A stretch of DNA of 64,000 bases from Anseranas semipalmata (lineage: Eukaryota; Chordata; Aves; Anseriformes; Anseranatidae): positions 229,816-293,815 of the forward strand of contig VXAA01006455.1 of assembly GCA_013399115.1 (NCBI GenBank), read 5' to 3'. Below are positions 25,901 to 37,990 of this stretch, one piece after another. Every line of letters begins with the position of its first letter. Within the stretch, counting starts at the first letter, position 1. The notes under the pieces are model-generated. The model ran no database searches, had not been told where the DNA came from, and was given only the letters and a program-made list of their open reading frames with translations. Position numbers and translations under genes: made by a program.

Positions 25901-28321
25901 CGTTTCCTGCTTGTGGAGGGTCAGCCAGCTGCAGGCAGTGCTTTCATCCTGTTTCAAAGATCTAAGTGGGATTAAAATGGTCCTGTATCTCCTGTACTTC
26001 ACGTTCTGTCTTCACAAGGCAAATGAAGGTTTGAACCTTGCTCCTTGCCTTTTTTGAAAGAGTCCCTTGTTCTCTTTTCAGGGGCTGAATTAAGAGACGT
26101 GCTCTGGCTTTTAGGGCCTTGTCTCAGATAGGTCAGCTAGTCAAGCTTCCCAGTGTGCTCTTCCAAACTGTATCAAATCAGACCCCCCTCCTCCTTTATT
26201 CTTTTCCACTCATACCTCATATTCCACCTACATGAGAAGTGGAGAACTTCTCATCAACGTGGGGCTGCTGTGACGTTGAATGCTTTGCAAGACTGTGGTG
26301 CACTCAGAGAAACACGGACCAAGGAAGTAATTAAGATTAATCAGTAATCTTTTATTATATAAATGTTTGCATCCATGCCTCATGATTCCCTATACGTATT
26401 TCAGTTTATTCTCTATACATGCCTTCAAGCCAAGAAGACATGCCTGTCTTCTTGATATCCCAAAGTATCTTGATACATCTCCCAAAGACTGTGTGCTCAA
26501 AACAACAGACACCACTACATGTTATTGGGGTCCTGCTTCTTCCCACACATGCAGGACACCCGGGATGGTGCTACGATCAACATCACAGAATCAACTTCCT
26601 TTCTCGGCCCTTTGGTCACTTTGAAGATTTATAAAATGCAGGAATCCACCTTACAGTTGTAAAGAAATATACACTGAAACTGTTGTCATATCTAACACGT
26701 GTTTCTGAGCTCATATACATATGCTGTCAATAGACACACACATGCCTTCATTTTTACTACGTACACATAAATGTCCCACAGCGTGGGCCTCTGTTTATGT
26801 TACACAAAGTTCTGTTGCTTGTCACCTGCACAGCAAAAAATGTGCATATGAAGATTTTTTCCCAGATAATCAGATTTTAGTTTACTTTGTAAATTCTGTG
26901 TTTATATCTGAGCTTTTTGTTACAGTTTTATTTTGATCTCCTGGGCCACTCCACTGCAATGAGATTTTGATATCTGGAATATGACATTTCTGTAGCTCTC
27001 AATTTCAGATAGAACAGATTAAATGTATACAGCTCATACATTTGGAGACTATTGAAAGATTTCTTAAGATCTCTGAATTCTGAGTTTTGGCAGCAGTTTT
27101 GTCCTCTGACAGTCTAGCCTGAATGAAGGAAAGCAGAGATGAGCAGATAAACTTGAATATATTTCAAACTTTAAGTTTTATTTTATTTTATTTTTTGTTA
27201 TTTGAGAGTTATTTGTGCTACTTTAGTTCCCAAATTTTTATTGCTATGTTCACAGCTATTGCTTAATTTTGTTAAATTCATCAAAATGCCTTTTAAGTTC
27301 TGAATTGGGTCTGAATACAGAACAACAATACTGTCATGACTGTTGTCTGTCCTGAAAGGAGCTGTGAGTGAACGCTGATGTTAGCTCAGTAAGGATGATC
27401 TCCATCAGCTCCATCTATAAACAGTGGAGAGGAGGGCATTTCTCCTCCAGAGAGGAACTCAGAACACTTAAATTAGGCTTCAGTCATGAATGTTTTTCTT
27501 TCCATTGGCTGTTGAGACTGTTTTAGATACATTAGCCACACGTGATTAAATTAGCCTTGATGAGTATTCTTTCTTATGGGCTAATCTAAGAACTGAGGTC
27601 CAGTCATTAAGAAAGCTGATATCCAAATGGTATCTGTATCTTGGACAACTTATCGTCAAGATGTGCAAATTAAGCATCATTATGAAGTTCTTTGTAGATC
27701 ATCTTGCATTAGGATTGCATATTTCATAGTGGACTTCAATCCCTATTACCATAGACAGGATAGTTTAATGAACACAGGGAAAAAGAGAAATAAGTATTAA
27801 AATGGTAGGAAGATAGAAAGAAAAGAAAACAGTCTTTCTTGAACCCTACTGGGTCTCTGACACAAGGTCTTCAATTTTTTTTTTTTCTCATTAAACTAGA
27901 TGTACATAAAACTTTCATTTATTGAGTGAAAATGGAAAGGCAGCAAAAGTGCTCTGATAACTGAAGGACATGTTTGTGCTGGGAAAACTCTCTAACCCCT
28001 TACATATGGAAAATCTCCAGGTGGCAGCTGCCCAGTATCCTGAAAATACTGACCTTGCATGGTCTTGTGGATTACAAGAGAGCTTATAAGAAATAACCAG
28101 GGCTAGAGTGCTGGATGCTAAGGGAATGTTAAATAAGAAATTTAAACTCATGCAATGTTATGACTACAAGTATAAAATCAAATTGGAAAATGCAGTAAAA
28201 TGCAGTACAAACATATGTAACATACATATTATACATTAATTACATCACTGAGTATTTCTGGAGATGTATATGTTTATATATTATTTTACTAAAGAAAGGC
28301 ATGCTTTCTCTTATCATGTGC
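19986..28321. other. Unique AT-rich non-coding DNA
   Basis: No gene or confident transposon is seen. Open frames are short, the longest being 109 codons at 22079-22408, with no recognisable domain. A short stretch near 22811 (TCATGGAATCACAGG) faintly recalls an antisense CR1 tail but does not continue as one. Simple TTTTA repeats lie at about 27176-27199. Confidence 0.6.
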
Positions 28322-28336
28322 GGGGGGGGGGGGGGG
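28322..28336. repeat. Poly-G run (15 G)
   Basis: Fifteen consecutive G bases lie five bases before an N gap. Such a run can form a G-quadruplex and commonly stops polymerase or lowers read coverage, which probably explains the gap. Confidence 0.9.
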
Positions 28337-28341
28337 TCTTG

Positions 28342-28359
28342 NNNNNNNNNNNNNNNNNN
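28342..28359. other. Assembly gap (18 N)
   Basis: Eighteen N characters follow the poly-G run. The true sequence and length are unknown, and more G-rich sequence may be missing. Confidence 0.98.
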
Positions 28360-31300
28360 GAATATTGGTATCTATGTTTTCTTATGTGAAGATTTATCCA
28401 TTACATGAAATGTTGTAGGAGAATGAGAATGCAAGTGACACAAGATACTCTGTTTCATATCGGTTTAAAAAAATGAAGCTGTGTTGTTTTGCATGAGATG
28501 GTGTTTTGACATTCTCTCTGGTAGAGAACAACTTATTTTATAATGCAATGTGACATACCTTTCTGAGGGTGTTACGGGAACTCCATGTCTGGGAGTTTCC
28601 TTGGAGGTGCACTGATGTAGGAAATGTGCAGTCTTGCTGGGAAGCCCAGCTCATTCGGAAAATTCAGAATGTCATGTGCTCAAACGGTCACTCCCGTAGC
28701 ACTGGTGCATCACAACAGGAAAGAGCAGTTTGATACTTGTGCAATATTCTTAGGTACAGGTCAATGGGAAGATTGTGTCACTCCTTGTAACTTTCATATA
28801 ACATGCAAACTAGCAAACATTAGAGCTTGTGAAAGAAGGACAGTTGAAAGGGCACTGGCATTCTTCCCTGAGAGTGCTATCGTACAAGATTGTCTCTTAC
28901 AGCGGGTAAATTTGTGTCTGCCTTGGGGTCATTGTATTTCTGTCCTTTCCTCAAAGAGGCAGAGTAACACGAAACATTAAAACTGACTTGAGATAAAGCA
29001 TTTCAGATTGGTATAAGAAATGAATGTGAACTGTTATCACTTTGGGAGTCACAAAATTGGTTTTGCTTAGGAGTGCTCATATTAAGCACTTGTTACTTGC
29101 CATTTAAAAGTGTTTTGGAGAACGTAAAATACAAAAATATCAGAAATTGTTTTTCATATTTGTAATTAAAAGAGGGAAATGTCTCTCCTCTCTTTCTATG
29201 TGTGTATAGGAGGATGTTTGCAATTCAGTGGCTTTAAGACTTAGCAGGCTCAGAGCACTGTAATGCTGTTTCAGCCAACCCCTGAACTGTATGCTGAATT
29301 TTTGCTAGGATTATGGCAAGAGCAATATTTCAACACTTTGCAAGAAAAAAAAAAAAAGTTTTTTTTGGAGATGTCTAGGAGTATTATATACAGCCAAATT
29401 TTTATATAATAGGGTAGCCAATATATACTGTTGGGAGCATTGTTACAGGCCTTATGGTCTCTACGCAAGATCCCATGAAGATAATGTGAAGATGATCCAC
29501 TGACTGATAAGGAATCAGATCAGCAGGATTTTACCCCTGACATTCCTCTTTTCTACTACTAAACATCTATATTCTCCTAGTTCCACAACAGCCACATGAA
29601 CGAATACCTTTTTTAAGCAATGACTTAATATATTTTGATTAAAAACCAGAAAGACAGGAAATGAGATGAGAGACACAGATCTCAGCGCTCACTTTGACAA
29701 GAATGTTTCTTGTTTAAGAAATGACTGTTTTCATGTTTAAAATATTATGCCATGACAAGTGATTCAGAAAAAAAGAATAACTAGATGAGCAGATTTACCT
29801 AAGCAAATGAAATTCTCTCCCACTTCCCTCAAAAAAAGCCACTGATGCTGATGAAGGAACTTCTGAAAAAGCTGATAAAAAAAAAAAAAAAACAAAACAG
29901 AAATGTACAAACAGAAATGTGTTTAAAACTTTTTTTATCATCAGTTCAACCTACACCATTTATTCCTAATACCTTGAATGATTGTAGTAAGTAATCGGCC
30001 AACTATAAGAGATATTAAAATTGCTTTCCTTGTAAATACCATGAAATTGAAAAAAATAAATCAATTAAGGAATTCACAGTATTTCATATTTTCAACATAT
30101 TTCATCATTTCAAGAGTGATGTATTGGACAGTAGTAGTCAATGTACCGTACAGGAGGGAAATGGTGACACTCAGAAAACATCTTAAGCTTTTATTCTTAC
30201 ATTCTAATTAATTCTGCAATAGCATCTAGAGGCTTTGAGTCTGAAGTAGTGCCATGCTGCCCTAGCACTGCCTAAACACATTGTGTGAGATACTCACTGC
30301 CTGGAAGATCCAATGGAAACAGACAAGGCAAATAATGGAAAGAAAAAGAGGTTCAGGAAGGTGAAGAAATGAAGGTAATCCAAGAACTGAGGTAATGCTG
30401 GGAAATGAATTCAGGTTTTATAACTCTGTGATTCAATGCTCAGTCCATTACCATACTGCATCCACTCTCATGCCTGCTTTTTGTTCTGGGAGTTCAGTGT
30501 TTATTGTAAGAATTTTGATGTTGGCTTAAATTAGCATGAAGAACTTAGAATCTAGTGTAGAAGAGCTTTACAGTAATTTGATGGATTCACTGTGTGTAAT
30601 GCAATACTTAAGACAGGCACAGCAGTTCATCTGAGGTGCTAATATTTCAGTTTAGCCCATAATAATTTGTTTGACTATGGATTGCTTCAATAATATATTA
30701 GGATCTGACTGAGACAGATGCATATTAAAAAGCAACGCTACAGCCATTGGGACAAATTCTGGTTAAATTTCCTCAATACTGACCCCTTAAATCTGTGTTC
30801 TTAGACCTTTAGATAGTTCTGCCTATTGTTAGAATGCCCTGAAAACCCAGCCCTGTGGCCTTTATTGTCAGTGCTAGAAGTCAGATTACAGGGTGGCTGT
30901 TAACAATTATGGGGCTCACAAGCTGTTTCTATCAGTTCAATGAAACATATGTGCAAGAAAAGGTTAGAAAATGAATCATGACCTGAATAATGATTTGTGC
31001 CCACTTTGTAAAAACAAGATAAGTATATGCTTTATATCCCAGAGCATCTTGTTGCAGCCAGTGTGAGCCTATCTGGGATGCAGGATGACTTGTACATTGC
31101 AAATGTTTCCTGGGACACAGCTGCAAGGAATTGGGCTGTAGAGGGTGGTGGACTAGCACTGAATTGGTCTGGCTTCACTTCACTGGCTTCCCCCTTGCTC
31201 TGAAAAGGTAGGAGCATAGCAACATGCACATCTTCTGTTGTGTTCCATTTTCTAGCCAAAGTCTATTACTGGGTGCTCACAAGTATTCACCAGGTTTGGA

Positions 31301-34300
31301 TGCTAGCAAAGCTTGAGCATAAGTAGGGTTTGAGCACACATCTATAATATAAATATACTTAACTAATCTTTGTTTCAGACCTTATTTAAAATGATCTTGC
31401 GTTGCTTCTTGATATTATAAATATTTGAAATATTTGTCTCAACATCTCTTTGTAGCTTACGGCTTACTATGGAAAACATTGCAATTGCCTGCATTGTTAA
31501 TTAACCTTCAAAATAATGACCTACAACCCTGTCTGACCTTATTTTTCCAAACCTAAATAATAGAACTCCTAAGAAAATAATAACTATGCATGCAGTATTT
31601 CAGAATCAGCTTATAAAATTACTCCTGCCTCTGTACTATTACAGTTGCTAGCACTCTGCTCTCAAAAATGCAGCATAAAATCACATGTTAAGTACTGACT
31701 TTTTACTATTTTTGTTATTCATGAATATGTGAGCTTCTGTTTGAAAGATGTTATGGTTAATCTCTGAACTTAATCCTTTGAAGGAATGAAAAGTAGAAAG
31801 GACATTATTTGGCTTGCTGATGTCAGATGACAAGTACTTGAGTGTTCCTGCACAGAAACAGGCAGCCAGATATGCTTTCAGATCTTCCTTGTCTTAAAAA
31901 TTGAGTGGACAGTGAATAAATGCTTTGAAGTAGCTCCTCTTTTTGCTTATCAAAACATTCAGGAGAATAAAAGCATGGTACTGGAAAATTGTAGTCTCTT
32001 TAAATTCTAGATCAGATACAATATTAGCGAAACTTTTCATTTAAACAAATAAAGCCAACTGCCATGTTATGTGGCAAGCAAAGTTGTATAGGGCCTTCTC
32101 TTAAAGTATTTTTTTCACAATAAACTATGGGTGTGGAATTGCCCTGCTGATCCCTCCCTTGTTCTTTGTCTCTCCTCCCACCTCCTGTGTAAATGCATTA
32201 TTATTTTTGACACAAAAATTTCCCTGTATAATAATGCAATAGTAAACACTACTGAAGTTAGATAAAGGCTTCTAAAGCCTGACCTTTAGTACTGGAAAAG
32301 AGGGTATTATAACGGATCAAGTACCAGATTGTTTTCAGGTACCTGGCACTGTATTTACCCAAGGTCACTTGAGATGTTATTCATATTTATTTGAAATACT
32401 TGTCTAATCTCTCTGAATTTGGAATCCTACACTTTTTCTCTGGCAACTTGGAATTTGGAAGAAATCTTTTGTTTCCAGTGTGTTGTGCTACTCAAAATAA
32501 TGCTTGTTCTTTAACCCAAGATCTCAGGTTGTTTTCTTGTACTAATTGTGATATTTTGGCATACAAGTTATTGCTCTTTAAAATGGATCTGTTGCATTTG
32601 CTCCAGATCAATTTTCCCTTCTCTCAGCTTCAACTAGGAAAAGGGGAGCATTCTAGATAGATCAGAAATTAGAAATTTCAGAAACTGAGCTCCTCCTTGT
32701 GAAGAGTTGTGAGTTCTTTGGCTCTTCCAAAGAGCTAGACAGAGTCTTAAAAATCATCTGTTTAAGAGGTGTTGTCCTCTTCCAGGGACAGTAAACCCTT
32801 ATCGCAGAATAAAGTATGTAATCAATGCTCTTTATGTAGCAAGTATGCAGTCCCCTGCACAAAATGTGACTTTTGCAGGAAGGACAGAGGAAGAATTTGG
32901 TGTAAAATTTGAATAGGACTTATTTTCACAGTCTGACGTTGAGTTTCCTTACTACTGGCATTGCAAATTATGTCTGTTGACATGCTAGTAGGAGGTTCAA
33001 AAACCTTCACTTCAGTTTAAAGCCATTCATAAATCTAAGGGTCTAAATATATCGTTTATATAGATAGTCAAATGTTTCTTTCACAGGAGGAAACATCCAA
33101 CACTCAGATGTTTCAGTTGGCTATTTCTGGCCATCTACATTATCCATGACGAGAAGTGTACAACTGCAGTTTTTAAAAAGATGAACTTCTAAAATGAGGA
33201 CATACTGGGATACTCATCTCTGCTGAAAGAGAATAAGTAATCAAAAATCAGAGGGAAAACGGTTACTAATAATGCATATTGTATATACTACCACATAAAA
33301 TCATTAAACATGTACGATGGGTTTGTCACAAGGTGTGGTGGATCTATCTGTGTAAGGCTAAACTGTGCCAAAATGCCCAACCCCAGTTAGAGCAAAAAAG
33401 ACTAAGAGAAAAGCAGCAAGTGTTACATGACTGTTACAGTCCTTATTTTTCATGATTGTAAAGACAGAGGCACTGTTGCACGGCTGTTACAGAGGTTGTT
33501 TCCAGAACTGAGGTGCTCTAGATTAAAAGAAACATCATGAAAGTCTACCAAAGACTAGGATGTTCTACGAGCTTTCCTGAGGCGCCACTGGTCATGTTTG
33601 TTGATGGCACTGCTCAGCATTTGGAGTAAACTTCTCTTGTTCACCATAATCAGCCTTGATTTAGGGATAGAATCTATCCTGTGTCATTTCAGATCTTTAA
33701 AAGATAGATTTATATTTCAAAGCAGGTTGTTTGGACTCTCTTTGCAGTCAAAAGTTCAAAAGTAAGTTTGGATGCAATTCATCAAATCTAAACCAGACAG
33801 CAACTTTAAAATGAGGCAATTCATGGTCTAGAAAAGGCTATTTATCTCAAGTGATTCTAAAGGGGGGTTGGACAGCTCTGAGATGTATGTCTAGAATTGG
33901 CTTGACTAATCCTAGCCTGGATTGTTAGTTACTCATGCTAATTCTCTGGGAGTGTATGACTTTGTGATGAAAAAAAGCCCCATTTAGAGGTTTTCTTCTG
34001 TTTTTGATCTATAACTAGCTTTAATCTCCTGGTATCTCGCAGCCAGACTGTAAAATCTATAAAACCATCTCATCATCCATGAAACTTCTGATGTTACATT
34101 TTTTTGGCAGTTCCATGGTCTGCAGCTTGCAAACAGGCAATGAGAAATAAGAAATGAGACAATATTTTCATTACCAAGTATTCAGAAGTTCTGGTTTTCC
34201 TTCCAGGGACTGAATCACTGATCTAGCTGGTTCACACGTGCCTGTGTTCACACTTTGGCATATGCATTCTAGTGTTGTTGTTCAGATCTTCAGATATTTA

Positions 34301-34479
34301 TTTATTTATTTATTGAACCTCTGCATTACCTGTAGCAGAAAATCTGGACTCTCCAATTGGCTTCCTACTATACCATGGCTTCCTACTTCTGGCAAGGTGC
34401 TCCATTGGTTTTTCAGGTCTTTTTTGCTAAACAGTATGCTTCCTCTGCAGAAGTAGCCACATACAGTGTACATGTTAAA
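28360..34479. other. Unique AT-rich non-coding DNA
   Basis: No gene or confident transposon is seen. The longest frame, 28624-28980 plus (118 codons, ATG start), has no motif I recognise and no surrounding gene structure. A13-G-T8 occurs at 29345-29366, sixteen A at 29877-29892, and an ATTT repeat at about 34295-34313. Confidence 0.6.
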
Positions 34480-35060
34480 TGTGTGTTTCTATATTGATAG
34501 AACAGGTCCCTTTGGAGGACTGCTCACCTTTGTGTGCCCACAACAGGAATATCAAGCAGGCCCTTAATTTCCTCAAAAACACTTGGGTTTTCTTGTTCAC
34601 AAATTTGCTTTGCAATTTGCTTTGCAAATCCCCACAGCCTCCCTGGCTGTAGTCAGGGGGTCCTGGTTGGAGCCATTCACAGACAGGCACCCAAAAGAGA
34701 GGGGCGGGATACCTGCTTGTATCTCTTCTGCTTTGAAATGTGCTGTGAGCGTGCACATTTACAACCTTTTCTCCTGTTCAACTTCCCTTGTTGATCTGAT
34801 CTCTCAGTTCCCCCCTGCCCCTCATCTTGCTGCGTGAAGGGAAGGCGGCTTGCCACGTGCCCTCTGCACATGCTGACGAGATGAAAGTTCTCCAGGTGCC
34901 AGATCCGTACCCCGCGTGGGGATTGCATACAGCATCACATCTCAAAAGATCTGTTAAAGGTCAGCAGCATGTCTTTTTACCTTGGCACCTACCTTTACTT
35001 TTAGAGTCCAATCCTGGTCCCTTCTGGGCAGGAGCTTTTGTGTGGATACGAATGTGACAG
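34480..35060. other. GC-richer patch with overlapping open frames
   Basis: Five open frames of 76-93 codons overlap on both strands here (34475-34756 minus, 34534-34794 plus, 34583-34837 plus, 34677-34928 minus, 34827-35057 plus). The higher GC content explains the shortage of stops, and no product is recognisable. A perfect 12-nt tandem repeat, AATTTGCTTTGC, lies at 34602-34625. It could be part of a non-coding transcript, but I see no support beyond composition. Confidence 0.35.
34602..34625. repeat. Perfect 12-bp tandem duplication
   Basis: AATTTGCTTTGC occurs twice head to tail without mismatch, followed by AAAT. It is a small local duplication. Confidence 0.85.
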
Positions 35061-36180
35061 TCTGAGTTGTCAGTTCTCCTGTAAAATTCCTGAACTACAG
35101 CAGGAGTCAGGCATGTATGTTCAGAGAAGAAATTGTCCATATGTGGATGATATTAGTAATCTAAACAGCTACCTAGGATTCATTCTACTTAACTTAAGAA
35201 AGTAAAATCTCCATCTTGTGCATCATCAAATATTCCTCAGAAATGGGTAAAGAATAATTTCACTAAACAAGCCCTGGCAGCCCAACTGAAATATGAAATA
35301 CTGAACCTGTGAGATGTGCTATTTCATAATGTCGTATTCTGACTCCCATAGCAGTGCCTGCGTGTGCACACACACCCGCACGCTTGTACACACATACTTT
35401 AAATTGCCTGGCATAGTATGCATGCACACCAAATATCTGCCTGCAGAATTACTGTAGCAGTATTCACTCCCCACAGTTCCTACCTGAGAGCAGGGCATCT
35501 GCAACCTTTGCTACACATAACGGTGTTCTAGGGAAGGCATGTGTAGGATATTTGGCTTTCCCTCACAATGTGTGTTGACCCTTTACTGGAACATTTTTCA
35601 TATATAACACACTTCCTAAAATCCCAGTTGTTTCCTATTTACTCTATTAAAGAAGTTTGTTAGGTACATATGTTTTTTGATTCAGATGGAATAATAAGGG
35701 CTGGTTTAAATCATGTATTTTTTTGTAATTTTCTTGTTAATGGAAATTATCCACTTTAAGGAGTTTCATGGCCAGCAGCAATGTCACCTTCATTTAGAAA
35801 TATTTGGAGACGAGTTCCTTTTTCAGATGTCTAGAAGGCCTCAGCACAGAGAAAATGTTGTCTAATCTTTAACAGAACTCAGAAGTCTTGCTGAGAAGTT
35901 GAAACAGGATTAGAAATCTCAGTATGTGATCCTTTGAGAACAGCTGCTTCAAAGCAACTATGCAAAGCTGGGAAAAGAGAGTGAATGAGCAAGCTTGAAC
36001 CCTTTGAAATATTTACTGTTCAGTGAGTTTGGAGAGAAAGGGAGAACATGATGAGGCCTACCCTCTCTTGAAAGTTGATAGCATCCTCTTGGTTTATTAA
36101 TAGGAAAAAGATGATGCTACTACTTTGACATTTCTTTTGTTGGACAAAAGCTGGAGACACTGATCTAAGTGTTATACCCT
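35061..36180. other. Unique non-coding DNA
   Basis: No gene or transposon is recognised. A loose CA/CG-containing run lies at about 35358-35397. Nothing else stands out. Confidence 0.6.
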
Positions 36181-36302
36181 TTATATATATATATATATAT
36201 GTGTGTGTGTATACATATATATATATATATATGTATACACACACACACACACACCCCTAATGAGTATTACACCATGTGTGTATATATATATAAATATATA
36301 TA
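36181..36302. repeat. Compound TA/TG/CA microsatellite with perfect palindrome
   Basis: The tract is TA repeats, then TG repeats, then TA repeats, then CA repeats, a short unique spacer, and further TG and TA repeats. From 36200 to 36247 it is a perfect 48-bp palindrome: a left arm ending GTGTGTATACAT (to 36216), a self-complementary AT core (36217-36230), and a right arm beginning ATGTATACAC (from 36231). Such sequence can extrude as a cruciform and is prone to length change and breakage. It has no coding content. Confidence 0.9.
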
Positions 36303-36360
36303 GTAGAAAGAGGCTGTAAGAGTTCCATTTGTTCCTAAATATTGTCAAGCTGGTATTTTT

Positions 36361-36380
36361 GTTTGTTTTGTTTTGTTTTG
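36361..36380. repeat. Short (TTTTG)n repeat
   Basis: GTTTG is followed by three TTTTG units. This is a minor simple repeat just beyond the palindromic microsatellite. Confidence 0.75.
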
Positions 36381-37189
36381 AAATACTTCAATTCCCTTCA
36401 AAACACATTCAATACCTGGATCGATAGCCATCATACATTGAATATGAAGCATTAGAATAATTATTTTACAAGGTTTGCACTGTTGCTCAATGTCCTGTCA
36501 GCAATTCATCCCAATTTCAAAGCAGTTGTGGGGCTTAAGCTTCTGTTTTAGCTCTCTGCATCAGATGTAGATCTGTATGCCCTGATAAAAATTCAGACTT
36601 GGCAGGAAACTAGTCCCCTTGTCACAAAGTGTGTACCTATTCCTGCGCTTGAATTTATTTACACAGCCACTTTGCAAAGAACAGCACAGTTAGTCTCCAG
36701 TTTCTTCTCTCCTCATACTGTTTTTTTCATTTTATTTTTTACCCATGCTTCAGTTTTTTGTTGGTAAATTTGAATGTTTCCATGATGTATTTCCTTATGC
36801 TCCTCTTTGGAAAGTATCTTGTTCAATTTCTCATTCTCCTATTCGAGCAAACTATAGTAACATAAACATGGGTGGGCTTGAATCTCCAGGTGACCATTTT
36901 CTCATCAAGATATCTTTCCAAAGGACTTAGCATAAAAAGCCTTAGTTGTCTATGGACTCAGTCAGCATTAACCTTGCAGTACTGTGTTGATATGAACTCT
37001 TAAATGCAAAGGAAACTTAGTGATTTTTTTCAAACATAAAACAAATATAATTTTGGAGTTTTGTGTGGGGACATCATGGAATTGCTGTGTGGAGCCAGTA
37101 GAACTCAATATGGTGGAGTAGCTCTTGCCAGCTCTGCATGACAATGAGGATCCCAGTAATCAGGTATGCCCTTCCTGTGTGCATGGTAT
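36381..37189. other. Unique non-coding DNA
   Basis: No gene, repeat or recognisable element is seen between the microsatellite block and the candidate conserved region. Open frames do not exceed about 61 codons. Confidence 0.6.
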
Positions 37190-37990
37190 TGTTTCTTTAA
37201 TTGCATTTAGTGTAAATGTAATCAGAGTTCGCTAATAAATTTAGGAAAATAATCATTGAAAAGAGAACCTAGCCTTGAGTTCATTAGTTTTGAGAGGATT
37301 GCAAAAATATTTCAGGGGATGCGTTAAATTCTTGAGTGGATTGCTATTTATCTATGGTCATGCACACGCTAAATAATGATATTAAATAAATTACTCTCTT
37401 GCTGTGTTTTCTAATAAAGCAAAGCCTTCCAGCTACATAAACAACACTTTATTTTTCCAGCATTATGGAATAAAACAGGGAGAGGTGGCCTTGTGGGTTG
37501 ACTATTTGAGGTTCATGACTGCACATTAATTTCCAAAGCTGAGCCTAATTGTGATGATCAGTTTTGCCTTTCTCCTATGCTCACTCATGCAAATTAAGGC
37601 AACTTTTGAACAACCTGTGCACATTAAATTTCATATTTGGTAAACCTTATATGTTTCCCATCATGTTGGATGGAGCTGCCAATGTTTTAAAAAAGCAATT
37701 TGTTTTGCCGTCTTTGAAGTACCTGATGCATTAGTAACCCTGCCACTTTTGAAATTAAACAGGGTTTTGTCTGCAGTTTAAGCACTCAGAAGTGTCTTCT
37801 ATTTTTAAATCTCATAGGAGTATTGGAAATGCCTTTAGCTCTCTTGCAAATGGGTTTTGTTTAATGATTGCTGTTGTCTCTAAATTGGTCTTGGCATTTT
37901 TATTCATTTTGCAGTGAAGCAACTATTTTTGCTAATTGAATTTGCAGGGGAATGACTTGGGACAGAGAGCAAACAATGTCACATAGTCAT
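37190..37990. promoter_or_regulatory. Candidate conserved non-coding (enhancer-like) element
   Basis: About 800 bp are free of transposon text and microsatellites, are almost without CpG, and are dense in motifs typical of vertebrate developmental enhancers: several ATTA/TAAT homeodomain cores, an octamer ATGCAAAT at 37587-37594, and CATTAATTT- and CTAATTG-type sites. There is no long open frame. This is the texture of deeply conserved non-coding elements in gene deserts, but the claim is inference from composition. It cannot be told from ordinary AT-rich DNA without an alignment. Confidence 0.4.

Noticed and set aside
28624..28980. 118-codon ATG-initiated open frame with several cysteines
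   Set aside because: No disulfide-domain spacing that I recognise and no splice or promoter context.
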